Of a stretch of DNA of 64,000 nt, positions 16,691 to 25,036 are shown piece by piece. How positions within the stretch are numbered: the stretch's first letter is position 1; each line of letters begins with the position of its first letter. A program made the position numbers and the translations under genes. Source of the DNA: Curtobacterium sp. SGAir0471 (GTDB lineage Bacteria > Actinomycetota > Actinomycetes > Actinomycetales > Microbacteriaceae); the NCBI RefSeq assembly GCF_005490985.1, contig NZ_CP027869.1, positions 310,001 through 374,000 on the forward strand, in the 5' to 3' direction. The notes beneath the pieces were generated by a model. The model ran no database searches, was not told the origin of the DNA, and saw only the letters and a program-made list of their open reading frames with translations.

Positions 16691-17060
16691 AACTGACGCC
16701 GCGCTCCGCGGCCGGGGTCGGGGTCGGGGCCGGGGTGACCGGGCGGGCGGGGACCAGCTTCAGGCCGACCACGCAGCCGACGATCCCGGCGATGAACAGC
16801 AGGCGCAGGAACGTGACCGGTTCGGCGCCGGTCGCCATGCCCCACAGGACCGTGAGGGCCGCTCCGGTCCCGGTCCACACCGCGTAGGCCGTGCTGATCG
16901 GGATGTGCCGGAGCACGTAGCCGAACGCCACCAGGCTCACGACGATCGTGACCGCGAAGAGGGCCGTCGGACCCGGGACGGTGAAGCCGTCACTCGCGCC
17001 GAGCGCCGTCGCCCAGACGGTCTCGAGCGCCGCGCTGACGAACAGGACGAGCCACGCCAC
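16662..17060 (-). CDS. Small multidrug resistance (SMR) family efflux subunit B
   Basis: A 132-residue four-helix SMR transporter. Glu13 in helix 1 (SAALETVWATAL) is the universal proton/substrate carboxylate, and ISTAYAVWTGTGAALTVLWG is the family core. GTG start, one base after the partner gene's stop, so the two probably form a heterodimer as in paired SMR systems. The C-terminal tail past residue 105 (ARPVTPAPTPTPAAE...) is unusually long, and its end is encoded by the palindromic element at 16636-16690, suggesting a repeat insertion extended the protein. Substrate could be quaternary ammonium compounds or guanidinium. Confidence 0.85.
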   Translation of the reverse strand: MAWLVLFVSAALETVWATALGASDGFTVPGPTALFAVTIVVSLVAFGYVLRHIPISTAYAVWTGTGAALTVLWGMATGAEPVTFLRLLFIAGIVGCVVGLKLVPARPVTPAPTPTPAAERGVSSAKATDRRG

Positions 17061-17061
17061 C

Positions 17062-17376
17062 TCAGCTCACCACCTTGAGGCCGACCACGCAGGCGACCAA
17101 TCCGAGCACGAGGGCGACGCGGGTGATCGACGCGGCCTCCTGACGGCGGAGGATCGCCACGACGACCGTGAGCGACGCCCCGATGCCGACCCACACCGCG
17201 TAGGCGGTGCCGACCGGGATCGCCTTCATGGCGAACGCGAGTCCGACCATGCTGAGCACCATGCCGGCGACGAACACGATCGTCGGCACCACCTTCTTGA
17301 ACCCGTTCGACGCACTCAGCGCGGTGGCCCACACCGCCTCGAGCACCCCGGACAGGACGAGCACGACCCAGGCCAC
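17062..17376 (-). CDS. SMR family efflux subunit A
   Basis: A 104-residue SMR protein of normal length. Glu13 (VLEAVWATAL) and VGTAYAVWVGIGASLTVVVA are conserved, with WATALSASNGF resembling the SugE/Gdx branch. GTG 17374-17376 follows GGAAGGAG; longer in-frame readings lack support. First gene of the pair, with two TetR-type palindromes between it and the divergent TetR gene, so efflux is presumably induced by a TetR ligand. Confidence 0.85.
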   Translation of the reverse strand: MAWVVLVLSGVLEAVWATALSASNGFKKVVPTIVFVAGMVLSMVGLAFAMKAIPVGTAYAVWVGIGASLTVVVAILRRQEAASITRVALVLGLVACVVGLKVVS

Positions 17377-17405
17377 GGCGACTCCTTCCCTCGTGAGGAC
17401 GTGTC

Positions 17406-17427
17406 GAGTCGCACGACTGTGCGACTC
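17406..17427. promoter_or_regulatory. TetR-type operator 1
   Basis: Perfect 22-bp inverted repeat: GAGTCGCAC and GTGCGACTC flanking GACT. It lies 29 bp before the SMR start. A second, imperfect copy is 21 bp further on. Confidence 0.75.
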
Positions 17428-17448
17428 TTGTGGGACCGACGGTAGCAC

Positions 17449-17470
17449 GAGTCGCACGACCGTGCGAGTA
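17449..17470. promoter_or_regulatory. TetR-type operator 2
   Basis: GAGTCGCAC-GACC-GTGCGAGTA is the same palindrome as operator 1 with two mismatches in the right arm. It ends seven bases before the TetR start, which suits autorepression. Confidence 0.72.
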
Positions 17471-17477
17471 TGGCGTG

Positions 17478-18056
17478 GTGACCACCCGCGAGGACCTCGA
17501 ACGGCGCCGACTCGACGTCTCCGATGCCGCGTGCCGGGTCCTGGCGCGCGACGGCCTGGGCGCCCTGAGCGTCCGCGGGGTCGCCGCCGAGGCCGGCCTC
17601 CCGCCGAGCACCGTGCGTTACGTCTTCCCGACGCAGGCCGCGATGCGCGAGCACACCATCACGCTCGTGTTCGACCGCACCCGGGAGCGCATCGGCGCGA
17701 TCCCCGAGGGGCTGCCGGACGGCGAGACCGCGCGGCGGATCCTGCTCGAGCTGCTGCCGCTCGACGACGAGCGCATGGTCGAGCTCGACGTGTACCTGGC
17801 GCTCGGCAACGCGGCGCTCACCGACGCCGCGCTCCGGCCCGCCCTGGACCGGGTGGTCGCCGAGATGCGGGCGTGGTGCGACCGGATCGTCGCCCTCGTC
17901 GGGGTGCCCGAGGACCAGCGGGCCGACGAGGCGTGCCGACTCCACGCGCTCGTCGACGGTCTGGCGGTGCACGTGACGCGCCTCGCGCCGGGGGAGTCCG
18001 GCGAGTGGGCGATCGACCTGCTCGACCGGCACCTGACGGGCCTGCCGACCGCCTGA
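17478..18056 (+). CDS. TetR family transcriptional regulator
   Basis: A 192-residue regulator with a TetR-type helix-turn-helix: LDVSDAACRVLARDGLGALSVRGVAAEAGLPPSTVRYVFPTQ (about residues 10-51). The C-terminal ligand domain is divergent. GTG 17478 is chosen because it lies just after operator 2 and gives a normal-length N-terminus. Divergent from the SMR pair with two palindromic operators between, so it most likely represses the efflux genes and itself. Confidence 0.85.
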   Translation: MTTREDLERRRLDVSDAACRVLARDGLGALSVRGVAAEAGLPPSTVRYVFPTQAAMREHTITLVFDRTRERIGAIPEGLPDGETARRILLELLPLDDERMVELDVYLALGNAALTDAALRPALDRVVAEMRAWCDRIVALVGVPEDQRADEACRLHALVDGLAVHVTRLAPGESGEWAIDLLDRHLTGLPTA

Positions 18057-18126
18057 GCCGGGCAGGGGGACCGGGGCGCCGCGCGGCTCCGAGGGAGCGG
18101 GCGCGATGCTCGCCTATCCTGTCCCG

Positions 18127-19140
18127 GTGACGAGCGCTCCCACTCGCCCCGCCCCGACCCGCACGCTCACCGGCCCCGGCCTGGTGCTCGGTGCCGTCGT
18201 GGTGCTGCTCGGCGTGCGCGTGGTGTCGCCGACCGTGGGGACCGCCGGGCTGCCCGACGTCGTGCAGGACTTCCTGACGCTGGCGATCAGCGTCGTGGTC
18301 GAGTCGCTGCCGTTCGTCGTGCTCGGCATCGTGCTGTCCATCGTCGTCGAGGTCTGGGTGCCGGCCGGTGTGCTCGAGCGGATCCTGCCCGAGCGCCCGG
18401 TGCCGCGGCGCGCGGTGATCTCCCTCATCGGCATGCTCTTCCCGGTGTGCGAGTGCGGGAACGTGCCGCTCGCCCGCGGACTCATGATGCGCGGGTTCAC
18501 CCCGGCCGAGGCCGTGACCTTCCTGGTCGCCGCGCCGATCCTCAACCCGCTCGTCATCATCAGCACGGCGCAGGCGTTCGGGTGGTCCGGGTGGATCCTC
18601 GTCGTCCGCATCGTCGGCGGTTTCGTGCTCGCGAACCTGGTCGGGTGGATCGTCGCCGCGCACCGCCGCCCGGCCGAGCTGCTCCTGCCCGCGTTCGAGG
18701 CCCGCTGCCGCGCGGCCGTCGGAGCACCGCGCTCCCGGAACCGCTGGCGCGAGAGCGCGTCGCAGTTCGGCGGCGAGACCGCGACGATGATGCCGGCGCT
18801 GTTCGTCGGTGCCGGACTGGCGGCCGCGATCCAGGTGGCCGTGCCCCGGTCGACCCTCGTCGCGGTGGGCGCGAACCCGGTGCTGTCGGTCGCCGCGATG
18901 ATGCTCCTGGCGATGACGATCTCGCTCTGCTCGAACGTCGACGCCTTCTTCGCGCTGTCCTTCGCCTCGACCTTCCTGCCGGGGTCGATCACGGCGTTCC
19001 TGCTCATCGGGCCGATCATCGACGTCAAGATGATCGCCCTGCTCCGGACGACGTTCCGCGCGCGCTTCCTGGTGCTGCTCGCCGTCGTCTGCGTCCTGTT
19101 CACCGCGGCGGTCGGGTTGGTGATGAATGTCCTCGTCTGA
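18127..19140 (+). CDS. Permease of the DUF318/ArsP-like family (YcgR-like)
   Basis: A 337-residue membrane permease with about eight to ten segments and a central cysteine motif LFPVCECGNVPLARGL, typical of PF03773 permeases. Followed by ATFLV/PILNPLVI blocks and a long cytoplasmic loop (about 195-225). GTG 18127 is six bases after TATCCT and looks leaderless; ATG 18106 is an in-frame alternative with AGGGAG upstream. It overlaps the next gene, a TIGR03943 protein. Homologous YcgR-YcgQ pairs are linked to zinc in Bacillus, so a metal role is plausible, but no Zur box was seen. Confidence 0.75.
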   Translation: MTSAPTRPAPTRTLTGPGLVLGAVVVLLGVRVVSPTVGTAGLPDVVQDFLTLAISVVVESLPFVVLGIVLSIVVEVWVPAGVLERILPERPVPRRAVISLIGMLFPVCECGNVPLARGLMMRGFTPAEAVTFLVAAPILNPLVIISTAQAFGWSGWILVVRIVGGFVLANLVGWIVAAHRRPAELLLPAFEARCRAAVGAPRSRNRWRESASQFGGETATMMPALFVGAGLAAAIQVAVPRSTLVAVGANPVLSVAAMMLLAMTISLCSNVDAFFALSFASTFLPGSITAFLLIGPIIDVKMIALLRTTFRARFLVLLAVVCVLFTAAVGLVMNVLV

Positions 19141-20050
19141 GAAGGCTCCCGCGTACCTCGGGCTCGGGTCGGTGCTCGCGGTGGCGCTGTGCACGCTGTG
19201 GCTCGCGCTGGTCGGGCACCTCGACCTGTACATCAACCCGCGGTACGACCTGTTCACGATCGTCCTGGCCGCGGTCGCCGTGCCGGCCTCCCTGGCGGGA
19301 CTCGTCGCGGTGGCACGAGGCCACGGGCACGCGCACGACGACGGTGACGGACACGGACACGGACACGGGGACGAGCACGCCCACGAGCACGAGGGCGAGC
19401 ACGGGGGCGCGCACGCCCACGAGCACGAGCACGGGGGCGCGCACGCCCACATCGACGAGACTGCGTACGAGCGGGGCTCCGACGCGGCCCTGGCCGTCCG
19501 GCGCCGGGCACCGGGAGCCGCGCGCATCACCCGCGGCGTCGTCGGCGGCATCGCGGCGGCGGCCACCGTCGGGGTCACGGTCGCGATGCTCGTGCTCCCG
19601 CCGACGACGCTGTCCGCCCGGACCGCCCAGCAGCGGAGCGTGGACACCCCGACCCTGTCGAACGCCACCGGTACCCAGGACGTCGCCCTGCTCGGCAGCG
19701 AGGGCGTCGACACCTCGGAGTACGGCGTGAAGGACTGGGCGGCGCTCATCCGCCAGACCACGGACACGACCGCGCTGGTCGGCAAGCCGGTCGAGCTCTC
19801 CGGCTTCGTGGTGCCCGGGTCGGACGGGTCGTTCACCCTGACCCGCTTCGTGATCAGCTGCTGCGCGGTCGACGCCCAGCCGGTCGGCCTCGGCGTGGTC
19901 GTCGACGGTCCCGTGCCCGACGCCGACCAGTGGGTCCGCGTCACGGGGAAGCTCGCCGCGAACCCAGACCAGTCCGCCGACGCCCGGATCGTCATCCGCG
20001 CCGCGACCGTCCGCGACATCGACCAGCCGTCGGACCCGTACGAGTACTGA
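19127..20050 (+). CDS. TIGR03943 family protein with histidine-rich insert (YcgQ-like)
   Basis: A 307-residue membrane-anchored protein that starts 14 bp inside the permease gene. Two N-terminal hydrophobic segments are followed by a His-rich stretch (about residues 64-107) of HGHGHGDEHAHEHEG-type repeats, then a third membrane segment (GVVGGIAAAATVGVTVAMLVL). The C-terminal extracytoplasmic domain carries VISCCAVDAQPVG, matching the conserved CC region of the family. The His-rich segment probably binds zinc or another divalent metal for the partner permease. The next gene overlaps its stop. Confidence 0.75.
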   Translation: MSSSEKAPAYLGLGSVLAVALCTLWLALVGHLDLYINPRYDLFTIVLAAVAVPASLAGLVAVARGHGHAHDDGDGHGHGHGDEHAHEHEGEHGGAHAHEHEHGGAHAHIDETAYERGSDAALAVRRRAPGAARITRGVVGGIAAAATVGVTVAMLVLPPTTLSARTAQQRSVDTPTLSNATGTQDVALLGSEGVDTSEYGVKDWAALIRQTTDTTALVGKPVELSGFVVPGSDGSFTLTRFVISCCAVDAQPVGLGVVVDGPVPDADQWVRVTGKLAANPDQSADARIVIRAATVRDIDQPSDPYEY

Positions 20051-21495
20051 TGCCCGCCACGCCCGCACCCACGACCGCGCCCGTCGGCCCGCACGACACC
20101 GGCCCGCTCCGCCGCCGCCCGCGCGACCGCTTCCGCCGCCGGCTGGTGGCCTCGATCACGGTGTTCGTGCTCGTCGGCGCCGTCGCAGCGGTGATCGGTT
20201 CGCAGCAGGGACCCCGCCTCCGCGACGTCACGTACGACGCCACCGGGCTCGTGTCGCGACCGGCGCAGCGCGTGATCCTGACGGCGAACCAGGCCCTGCA
20301 GCGGGTCCCCGCCGACGCCGTGACGGTCAGCCCGTCCGCCCCGCACACCGTCACGTCGAGCGGCAACACCATCGCCGTCGAGTTCGCCGGGCCGCTCGCC
20401 TACGACCGCGCCTACGAGATCACCGTCCGTGACGTCCGGGCCCCCGGGCAGCCCGCCACCTCCGAGCTCCGCACGACGATCACGACGGGCAGCACGGACG
20501 TCCTCGCCCTCGTACCCGGGGCGTCCGGCGGGAAGGACCGCATCGTCCGCCGCTCCCTCGACGCCGGCGGCGCGACGACCGTGTTCGAGGCCACCGGCAT
20601 CACCGAGTACGCGCGGCTCGGCCGGTCGCTCGTCGTCGTCCGCGGCACCGACGGCCGGTCGAGTGTCGAGATCGTCCCGCTCGCCGGCGGTGTGCAGGAC
20701 GACAGCACGCCGGTCGAACGGTTGACGCTGCCGAGCGCCGCCGGACGGGTCACCGCGCTGCACGTCGCCGACGACGGCGCCTCCTTCGGCTTCGAGTACG
20801 CCGACACCTCCACCGGTCAGTCACGGAACGTCGGGCTGTACGTGGTCGACATGACCGGCACCCACCTGCCGACCGCGATCGCGGCCGACGGGAAGCCGAC
20901 CGCGGGGGCGGAGCCGATGACCGTCGCGCAGTGGGCGTACGTGCCCCGCACCGAGAGCGCCCTGGTCCGCACCGGGTCCGACGACCTGGTGCTCGTCGAC
21001 ATGAGCGGTCGCAACGACCCGGTGCGGCTCGGCAGCGCCACCTACCTGCACGGCTTCGTCGGCAGCGGCACCACGGCCGTCGTCGAGACGGGGACGGGCA
21101 TCGTCCGCCTCGACCTGACCGACGGGCAGCGGACGGCACTGCCGGCGCCGGAGGGCAGCACCGACGCGCCCTACCTCGGCCGGATCGCCCCGCTCACCGG
21201 CGACACGTACGTGCGCGTGGTGGGCGACGTGCGGACCGACGGCACCCTCGCCCAGCGGATCGTGCGCGTCGACGCGAGCCGTGCCTCCCGGCTGCCCGTC
21301 ACCGTGCCCGAGGACGCGAGCGTGACCGCGGTCTGCCCGTCCCCGAACGGTCAGTTCCTGGCCGTCACCACGCGGTCGGCATCGGGGGACCTGGTGAGCG
21401 TCGTGGACGCGGCCTCCGGTGCGCTCGAGGCGAGCGTGCAGGCGTCGTCCGTCGACTGGTGCGGCGCGCTGCCGTCCGGCGACGAGATCGGCTGA
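20050..21495 (+). CDS. Membrane-anchored propeller-like protein, unknown function
   Basis: A 481-residue protein not assigned to a family. After a basic N-terminus (RRRPRDRFRRR) there is one transmembrane anchor (LVASITVFVLVGAVAAVIGS, about 37-57), then a large extracytoplasmic region rich in short beta-like repeats (GVDLVLVDMSGR, GIVRLDLTDGQ, IVRVDASRA), suggesting a beta-propeller. The start ATG overlaps the stop of the TIGR03943 gene (TGATG), so it may form one operon with the permease pair. Confidence 0.6.
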   Translation: MPATPAPTTAPVGPHDTGPLRRRPRDRFRRRLVASITVFVLVGAVAAVIGSQQGPRLRDVTYDATGLVSRPAQRVILTANQALQRVPADAVTVSPSAPHTVTSSGNTIAVEFAGPLAYDRAYEITVRDVRAPGQPATSELRTTITTGSTDVLALVPGASGGKDRIVRRSLDAGGATTVFEATGITEYARLGRSLVVVRGTDGRSSVEIVPLAGGVQDDSTPVERLTLPSAAGRVTALHVADDGASFGFEYADTSTGQSRNVGLYVVDMTGTHLPTAIAADGKPTAGAEPMTVAQWAYVPRTESALVRTGSDDLVLVDMSGRNDPVRLGSATYLHGFVGSGTTAVVETGTGIVRLDLTDGQRTALPAPEGSTDAPYLGRIAPLTGDTYVRVVGDVRTDGTLAQRIVRVDASRASRLPVTVPEDASVTAVCPSPNGQFLAVTTRSASGDLVSVVDAASGALEASVQASSVDWCGALPSGDEIG

Positions 21496-21515
21496 CCGCC
21501 GAGCAGCATCGGACG

Positions 21516-22475
21516 TCAGCGCCGCAGCGTCTGCTTCGGGTACTCGCCGAACCGCCGCAGGTACTCGCCGGAGAACCGACCCATGTGGGTGAACCCCCAC
21601 CGAGCCGCGATCTCCGCGACGGCCACCGACCCGGGCTCGGCGCGGAGCAGGTCGTCGTGCGCGCGACGCAGCCGGACCTCGCGCAGGTACTGCATCGGCG
21701 TGCGGTCGAGCGTCCGTTGGAAGGACTCCTGCAGACCGCGCACGCTCAAGCCGGCAGCGCAGGCGATGTCCGAGACCGTCAACGGCTCGTGCGCCCGCGA
21801 GTGGATCGTCTCGACGGCGGAGCGGACCCGGGCGTTCCGGTGCTCGCCCCAGCCGACGGGAGCCGGTTCGCCGTGGAACCGGTAGAGGTCGAAGAGCGAG
21901 CGGACGACGTCGCGCTGGGACTCGTGCCACGCGAGGGACCCGGCGCCCTCGTCGCGCAGCGCCCGGACCGACGAGGCCACCGACGCACGCCACCGCTCGA
22001 CCGCGGCGGTCGTGGGCTGTGTGAAGCGGTCGAACGCGAGGGTCCCGTCGACCAGGAAGCGCTCCGCGGCGACGTCGAGCACGAGCTCGCGGTCCAGGTG
22101 CACGAGCCGCTGGTCCCAGTCGCGGTACTCCATGTCGAAGCGCTGCTCGATCGGGAAGAGCACGGGGACGCCCGGCTGCATCCTGATCGCGTTGCGTCCG
22201 GTGTCGACGGTCGCGGTACCGGAGTCGAGCCACTGGACGACGACCTCGCCCTCGACGGCGACGTCGCCGCGCAGCGAGCCGTGCATCTGCGACCGTCGGA
22301 TGCTCATCCGCTCGTCGCCGACGGCGACGTAGCGGTACCAGAAGTCGTCGTCGACGTGTGCCGAGTGCCAGGCCTTGCCGGCGTACATGCCGGCGAGGTC
22401 GGCGATCGCGCCGTCGGTGTCACTGCCGGACACCGACACCAGGGAGCGGAGTCCCTCGTTCGTCGTGTCGTCCAC
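21516..22475 (-). CDS. AraC family transcriptional regulator
   Basis: A 319-residue regulator. The C-terminal double helix-turn-helix (about residues 215-315) contains LTVSDIACAAGLSVRGLQESFQRTL and EIAARWGFTHMGRFSGEYLRRFG. The N-terminal sensor region (about 1-180) resembles AraC-binding-like domains. GTG start. It lies in the same orientation as and downstream of the alcohol dehydrogenase gene, separated from it by a palindrome. Effector unknown. Confidence 0.85.
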   Translation of the reverse strand: MDDTTNEGLRSLVSVSGSDTDGAIADLAGMYAGKAWHSAHVDDDFWYRYVAVGDERMSIRRSQMHGSLRGDVAVEGEVVVQWLDSGTATVDTGRNAIRMQPGVPVLFPIEQRFDMEYRDWDQRLVHLDRELVLDVAAERFLVDGTLAFDRFTQPTTAAVERWRASVASSVRALRDEGAGSLAWHESQRDVVRSLFDLYRFHGEPAPVGWGEHRNARVRSAVETIHSRAHEPLTVSDIACAAGLSVRGLQESFQRTLDRTPMQYLREVRLRRAHDDLLRAEPGSVAVAEIAARWGFTHMGRFSGEYLRRFGEYPKQTLRR

Positions 22476-22582
22476 CGGTCAAGCCTCTCTCCTCCGGCGG
22501 ATGGAGCGGGCGCGTCGCGTGACCCGGACGATGTGCTCGCGTTCTGCGGACAGGCTGCGCGGTCGGTCCGCGGCCGGACGAC

Positions 22583-22624
22583 GGACGGGAGGCGCGGTGC
22601 CCGCTGGCCCCGCGCCTCCCGTCC
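22583..22624. repeat. Palindrome of the GGAGGCGCG family between AraC and ADH genes
   Basis: GGACGGGAGGCGCGG (22583-22597) pairs with CCGCGCCTCCCGTCC (22610-22624), perfect 15-bp arms with a 12-nt loop. It lies just past the alcohol dehydrogenase stop, so it may terminate that gene. GTCAGGCC is tandemly repeated next to it. Confidence 0.72.
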
Positions 22625-22645
22625 GACGGTCAGGCCGTCAGGCCG

Positions 22646-23692
22646 TCAGGCCAGCGTGGCCGCGTCGATCACGAAGCGGTAGCGGACGTCCGACGACAGC
22701 ACCCGCTCGTACGCCTCGTTGATCTGGTCGGCGCTGATGAGCTCGGTCTCCGGCAGGATCCCGTGCTCGGCGCAGAAGTCCAGCATCTCCTGCGTCTCGG
22801 CGATGCCGCCGATCGCGGAGCCCGCCCAGCTCAGGCGGCGGGGGATCAGGGCGAACGCCGGGACCTCGAGCGGCTCTGACGGGGCGCCGACGTTGACGAG
22901 CGTGCCGTCGACCTTGAGCAGGCCGAGGTACGCCTTCATGTCGAGCTTGGCCGAGACCGTGTTGATGATGAGCTCGAACGACTGCGCGAGCTCCTCGAAG
23001 GTCGCCGGGTCCTTCGTCGCGAAGTGGGCCTTCGCGCCGTAGCGGAGCGAGTCCTCCTGCTTGCTGGTCGTCTGCGACAGGACGGTGACCTCGGCGCCGA
23101 GCGCGACCGCGATCTTCACCGCCATGTGGCCGAGGCCGCCCATGCCGACGACGGCGACCTTCGAGCCGGGGCCGACCTTCCAGTGGTGCAGCGGCGAGTA
23201 CGTGGTGATGCCGGCGCAGAGCAGCGGCGCGACCTTCTCGATGTCGAGCGACTCGGGGACGCGGAGGACGAAGTCCTCGTTGACGACGACGGCCTCGGAG
23301 TACCCGCCCTGGGTGATCGAGCCGTCCGCGGGGTCGACGCCCGCGTAGGTCTGGATGTTGCCCTTCAGGCAGTACTGCTCCTGGCCCGCGACGCACTGCT
23401 CGCACTCGCCGCAGGAGTTCACCATGCAGCCGACGCCGACCCGGTCGCCGACCTGGTGCTTCGTGACGGCGGAGCCGACGGCCGAGACGTGGCCGACGAT
23501 CTCGTGACCGACGACCTGCGGGTACTGGATCGGGCCCCACTCGCCGCGGACGGTGTGGATGTCCGAGTGGCAGATGCCGGCGTAGGCGATGTCGATCTCG
23601 ACGTCGTTCGGGCCGAGGTCACGGCGGGTGATGGTGGTCTTGACGAGCGGCTCGGTGGCCGACGGTGCCGCGTACGCGTTGACGGTGCGCAT
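22646..23692 (-). CDS. Zinc-dependent NAD(P) alcohol dehydrogenase
   Basis: A 348-residue medium-chain dehydrogenase. Catalytic zinc ligands are in AGICHSD and VVGHEIVG. The structural zinc loop is [22 protein letters not shown]. The nucleotide fold is [29 protein letters not shown]. Most like the cinnamyl-alcohol/YahK group that reduces aldehydes with NADPH. Start ATG 23690-23692 follows GAGGAG. Natural substrate unknown. Confidence 0.9.
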   Translation of the reverse strand: MRTVNAYAAPSATEPLVKTTITRRDLGPNDVEIDIAYAGICHSDIHTVRGEWGPIQYPQVVGHEIVGHVSAVGSAVTKHQVGDRVGVGCMVNSCGECEQCVAGQEQYCLKGNIQTYAGVDPADGSITQGGYSEAVVVNEDFVLRVPESLDIEKVAPLLCAGITTYSPLHHWKVGPGSKVAVVGMGGLGHMAVKIAVALGAEVTVLSQTTSKQEDSLRYGAKAHFATKDPATFEELAQSFELIINTVSAKLDMKAYLGLLKVDGTLVNVGAPSEPLEVPAFALIPRRLSWAGSAIGGIAETQEMLDFCAEHGILPETELISADQINEAYERVLSSDVRYRFVIDAATLA

Positions 23693-23839
23693 TGGTCTCC
23701 TCGTGGGGGTGTTCTCGGGCCGGGTGCGACCCGCATCCCAGTGTGGTCCCGCGCCCTGGGGACAGGGAGGTTGCGACGGGGTACCCCTCGTGGGCACCGA
23801 CGGGCGTGTCGGGGTGCGGCCGCGTCGGGGCGCGGGCGC

Positions 23840-23946
23840 GGCGCTCGCGGGGTCCAGCCGTGTCGGCCGCGGCGCTCGCGGGGTCCAGCCGTGTCGGCCG
23901 CGTCGGCCGCGGGGTCCAGCCGTGTCGGCCGCGTCGACCGCGGGGC
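23840..23946. repeat. 31-bp tandem repeat, about 3.4 copies
   Basis: Units at 23840-23870, 23871-23901 and 23902-23932, the first two identical, plus a diverged partial unit that runs into the glycerate kinase 3' end. Shared core GCGGGGTCCAGCCGTGTCGG. The rest of this 254-bp gap before the ADH start shows nothing else. Confidence 0.75.
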
Positions 23947-25008
23947 TCAGCCGACGAGCCGCGCCAACCGCTGCCCGGCGATCGTCGCGAAGCGCATCGG
24001 GTCGCGCAACGCGTCGTCCGGCTCCCCGGTCGTCTGCGTCGCGAGCACCACGAGCGAGGCCGCCGCGTCGAAGTCGTCCGACCGCGCCTCGATCTCGCCC
24101 GCGACCAGCACCACCCGGGCGGCCGGCGCGTGCTCCGCCGCGAGCGCCCGGACGACCGACGGCACCTTGCCCGCCGCGCTCTGCTCGTCGAAGCGCCCCT
24201 CGCCGGTGACCACGACGTCGGCACCGTCGAGCAGTGCGGGCAGCCCGAGCACGTCCGCGACCGCTCGGGCTCCCGGTGCGAGCGTCCCACCCCAGGCGAG
24301 CAGCCCGAACCCGACTCCGCCCGCGGCACCCGCACCCGGCGTCGCGGGGTCGACCCCGGGCAGGCTCGCCGCCCACCCGCTCAGCTGTTCCTCGAACGCC
24401 GGTGCCCTGTCGGGCGTGATGCCCTTCTGCGGTCCGAACACCGCGACCGCACCGGAAGGGCCGAGCAGCGGCGACGTCACGTCGGTCAGCACCACCACAC
24501 CGCCGGTGGGCAGCGGCCGGAGCCCCGAGCGGTCGACCGCGCCCGATGCGTCGACGGTCAGCCCGAGCGCCTCGAGCACCGGTCGACCGCCGTCGGTCGA
24601 CGCGCTGCCCCCGATGCCCAGCACGAGGCCGGTCGCCCCGGCATCGAGCGCCGCGGCGATCGCCTCGCCGAACCCGCGGCTCGTCGCGGTCCCCGGGCGC
24701 AGGGCCCCACCCAGGAGCGGTAGCCCGCTCGTCGCCGCGAGCTCCACGACGGCCCGGCCGTCCGGCAGGTGCAGCCAGTGCGTGTCGACGGGCGTGCCGT
24801 CCGGCCCGGTCACCGTCACGGGGACGCGGAGAGCGGTCGGGTACGCCGCGGCGAACGCGTCGAGGGTGCCCTCGCCACCGTCCGCCATCGGCACGGTGAC
24901 GACGTCGTCCTCCGGCCGTTCGTCGAGCCACCCGGACCGCACCGCCCGCGCGGTGTCGGCCGCGGTCGCGGTGCCCTTCAGGGAGTCCGGAGCGATGACG
25001 ACGCGCAC
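23947..25008 (-). CDS. glxK: Glycerate kinase, type 2 (GlxK/GarK family)
   Basis: A 353-residue kinase that phosphorylates D-glycerate. Family blocks: N-terminal [56 protein letters not shown], and [18 protein letters not shown]. Length is normal. GTG start, six bases after a reverse-strand TACGGT (25015-25020), suggesting leaderless expression. The 5' neighbour is a sarcosine-oxidase gene read in the same direction. Confidence 0.88.
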   Translation of the reverse strand: MRVVIAPDSLKGTATAADTARAVRSGWLDERPEDDVVTVPMADGGEGTLDAFAAAYPTALRVPVTVTGPDGTPVDTHWLHLPDGRAVVELAATSGLPLLGGALRPGTATSRGFGEAIAAALDAGATGLVLGIGGSASTDGGRPVLEALGLTVDASGAVDRSGLRPLPTGGVVVLTDVTSPLLGPSGAVAVFGPQKGITPDRAPAFEEQLSGWAASLPGVDPATPGAGAAGGVGFGLLAWGGTLAPGARAVADVLGLPALLDGADVVVTGEGRFDEQSAAGKVPSVVRALAAEHAPAARVVLVAGEIEARSDDFDAAASLVVLATQTTGEPDDALRDPMRFATIAGQRLARLVG

Positions 25009-25036
25009 CGGTCCACCGTAGCGGGACGGCCCGCGG

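Noticed and set aside
17818..20763. 981-residue open frame on the minus strand
   Set aside because: Antisense to TetR, permease, TIGR03943 and propeller-like genes; product is Arg/Asp/Gly-rich low complexity, a shadow of high-GC coding DNA.
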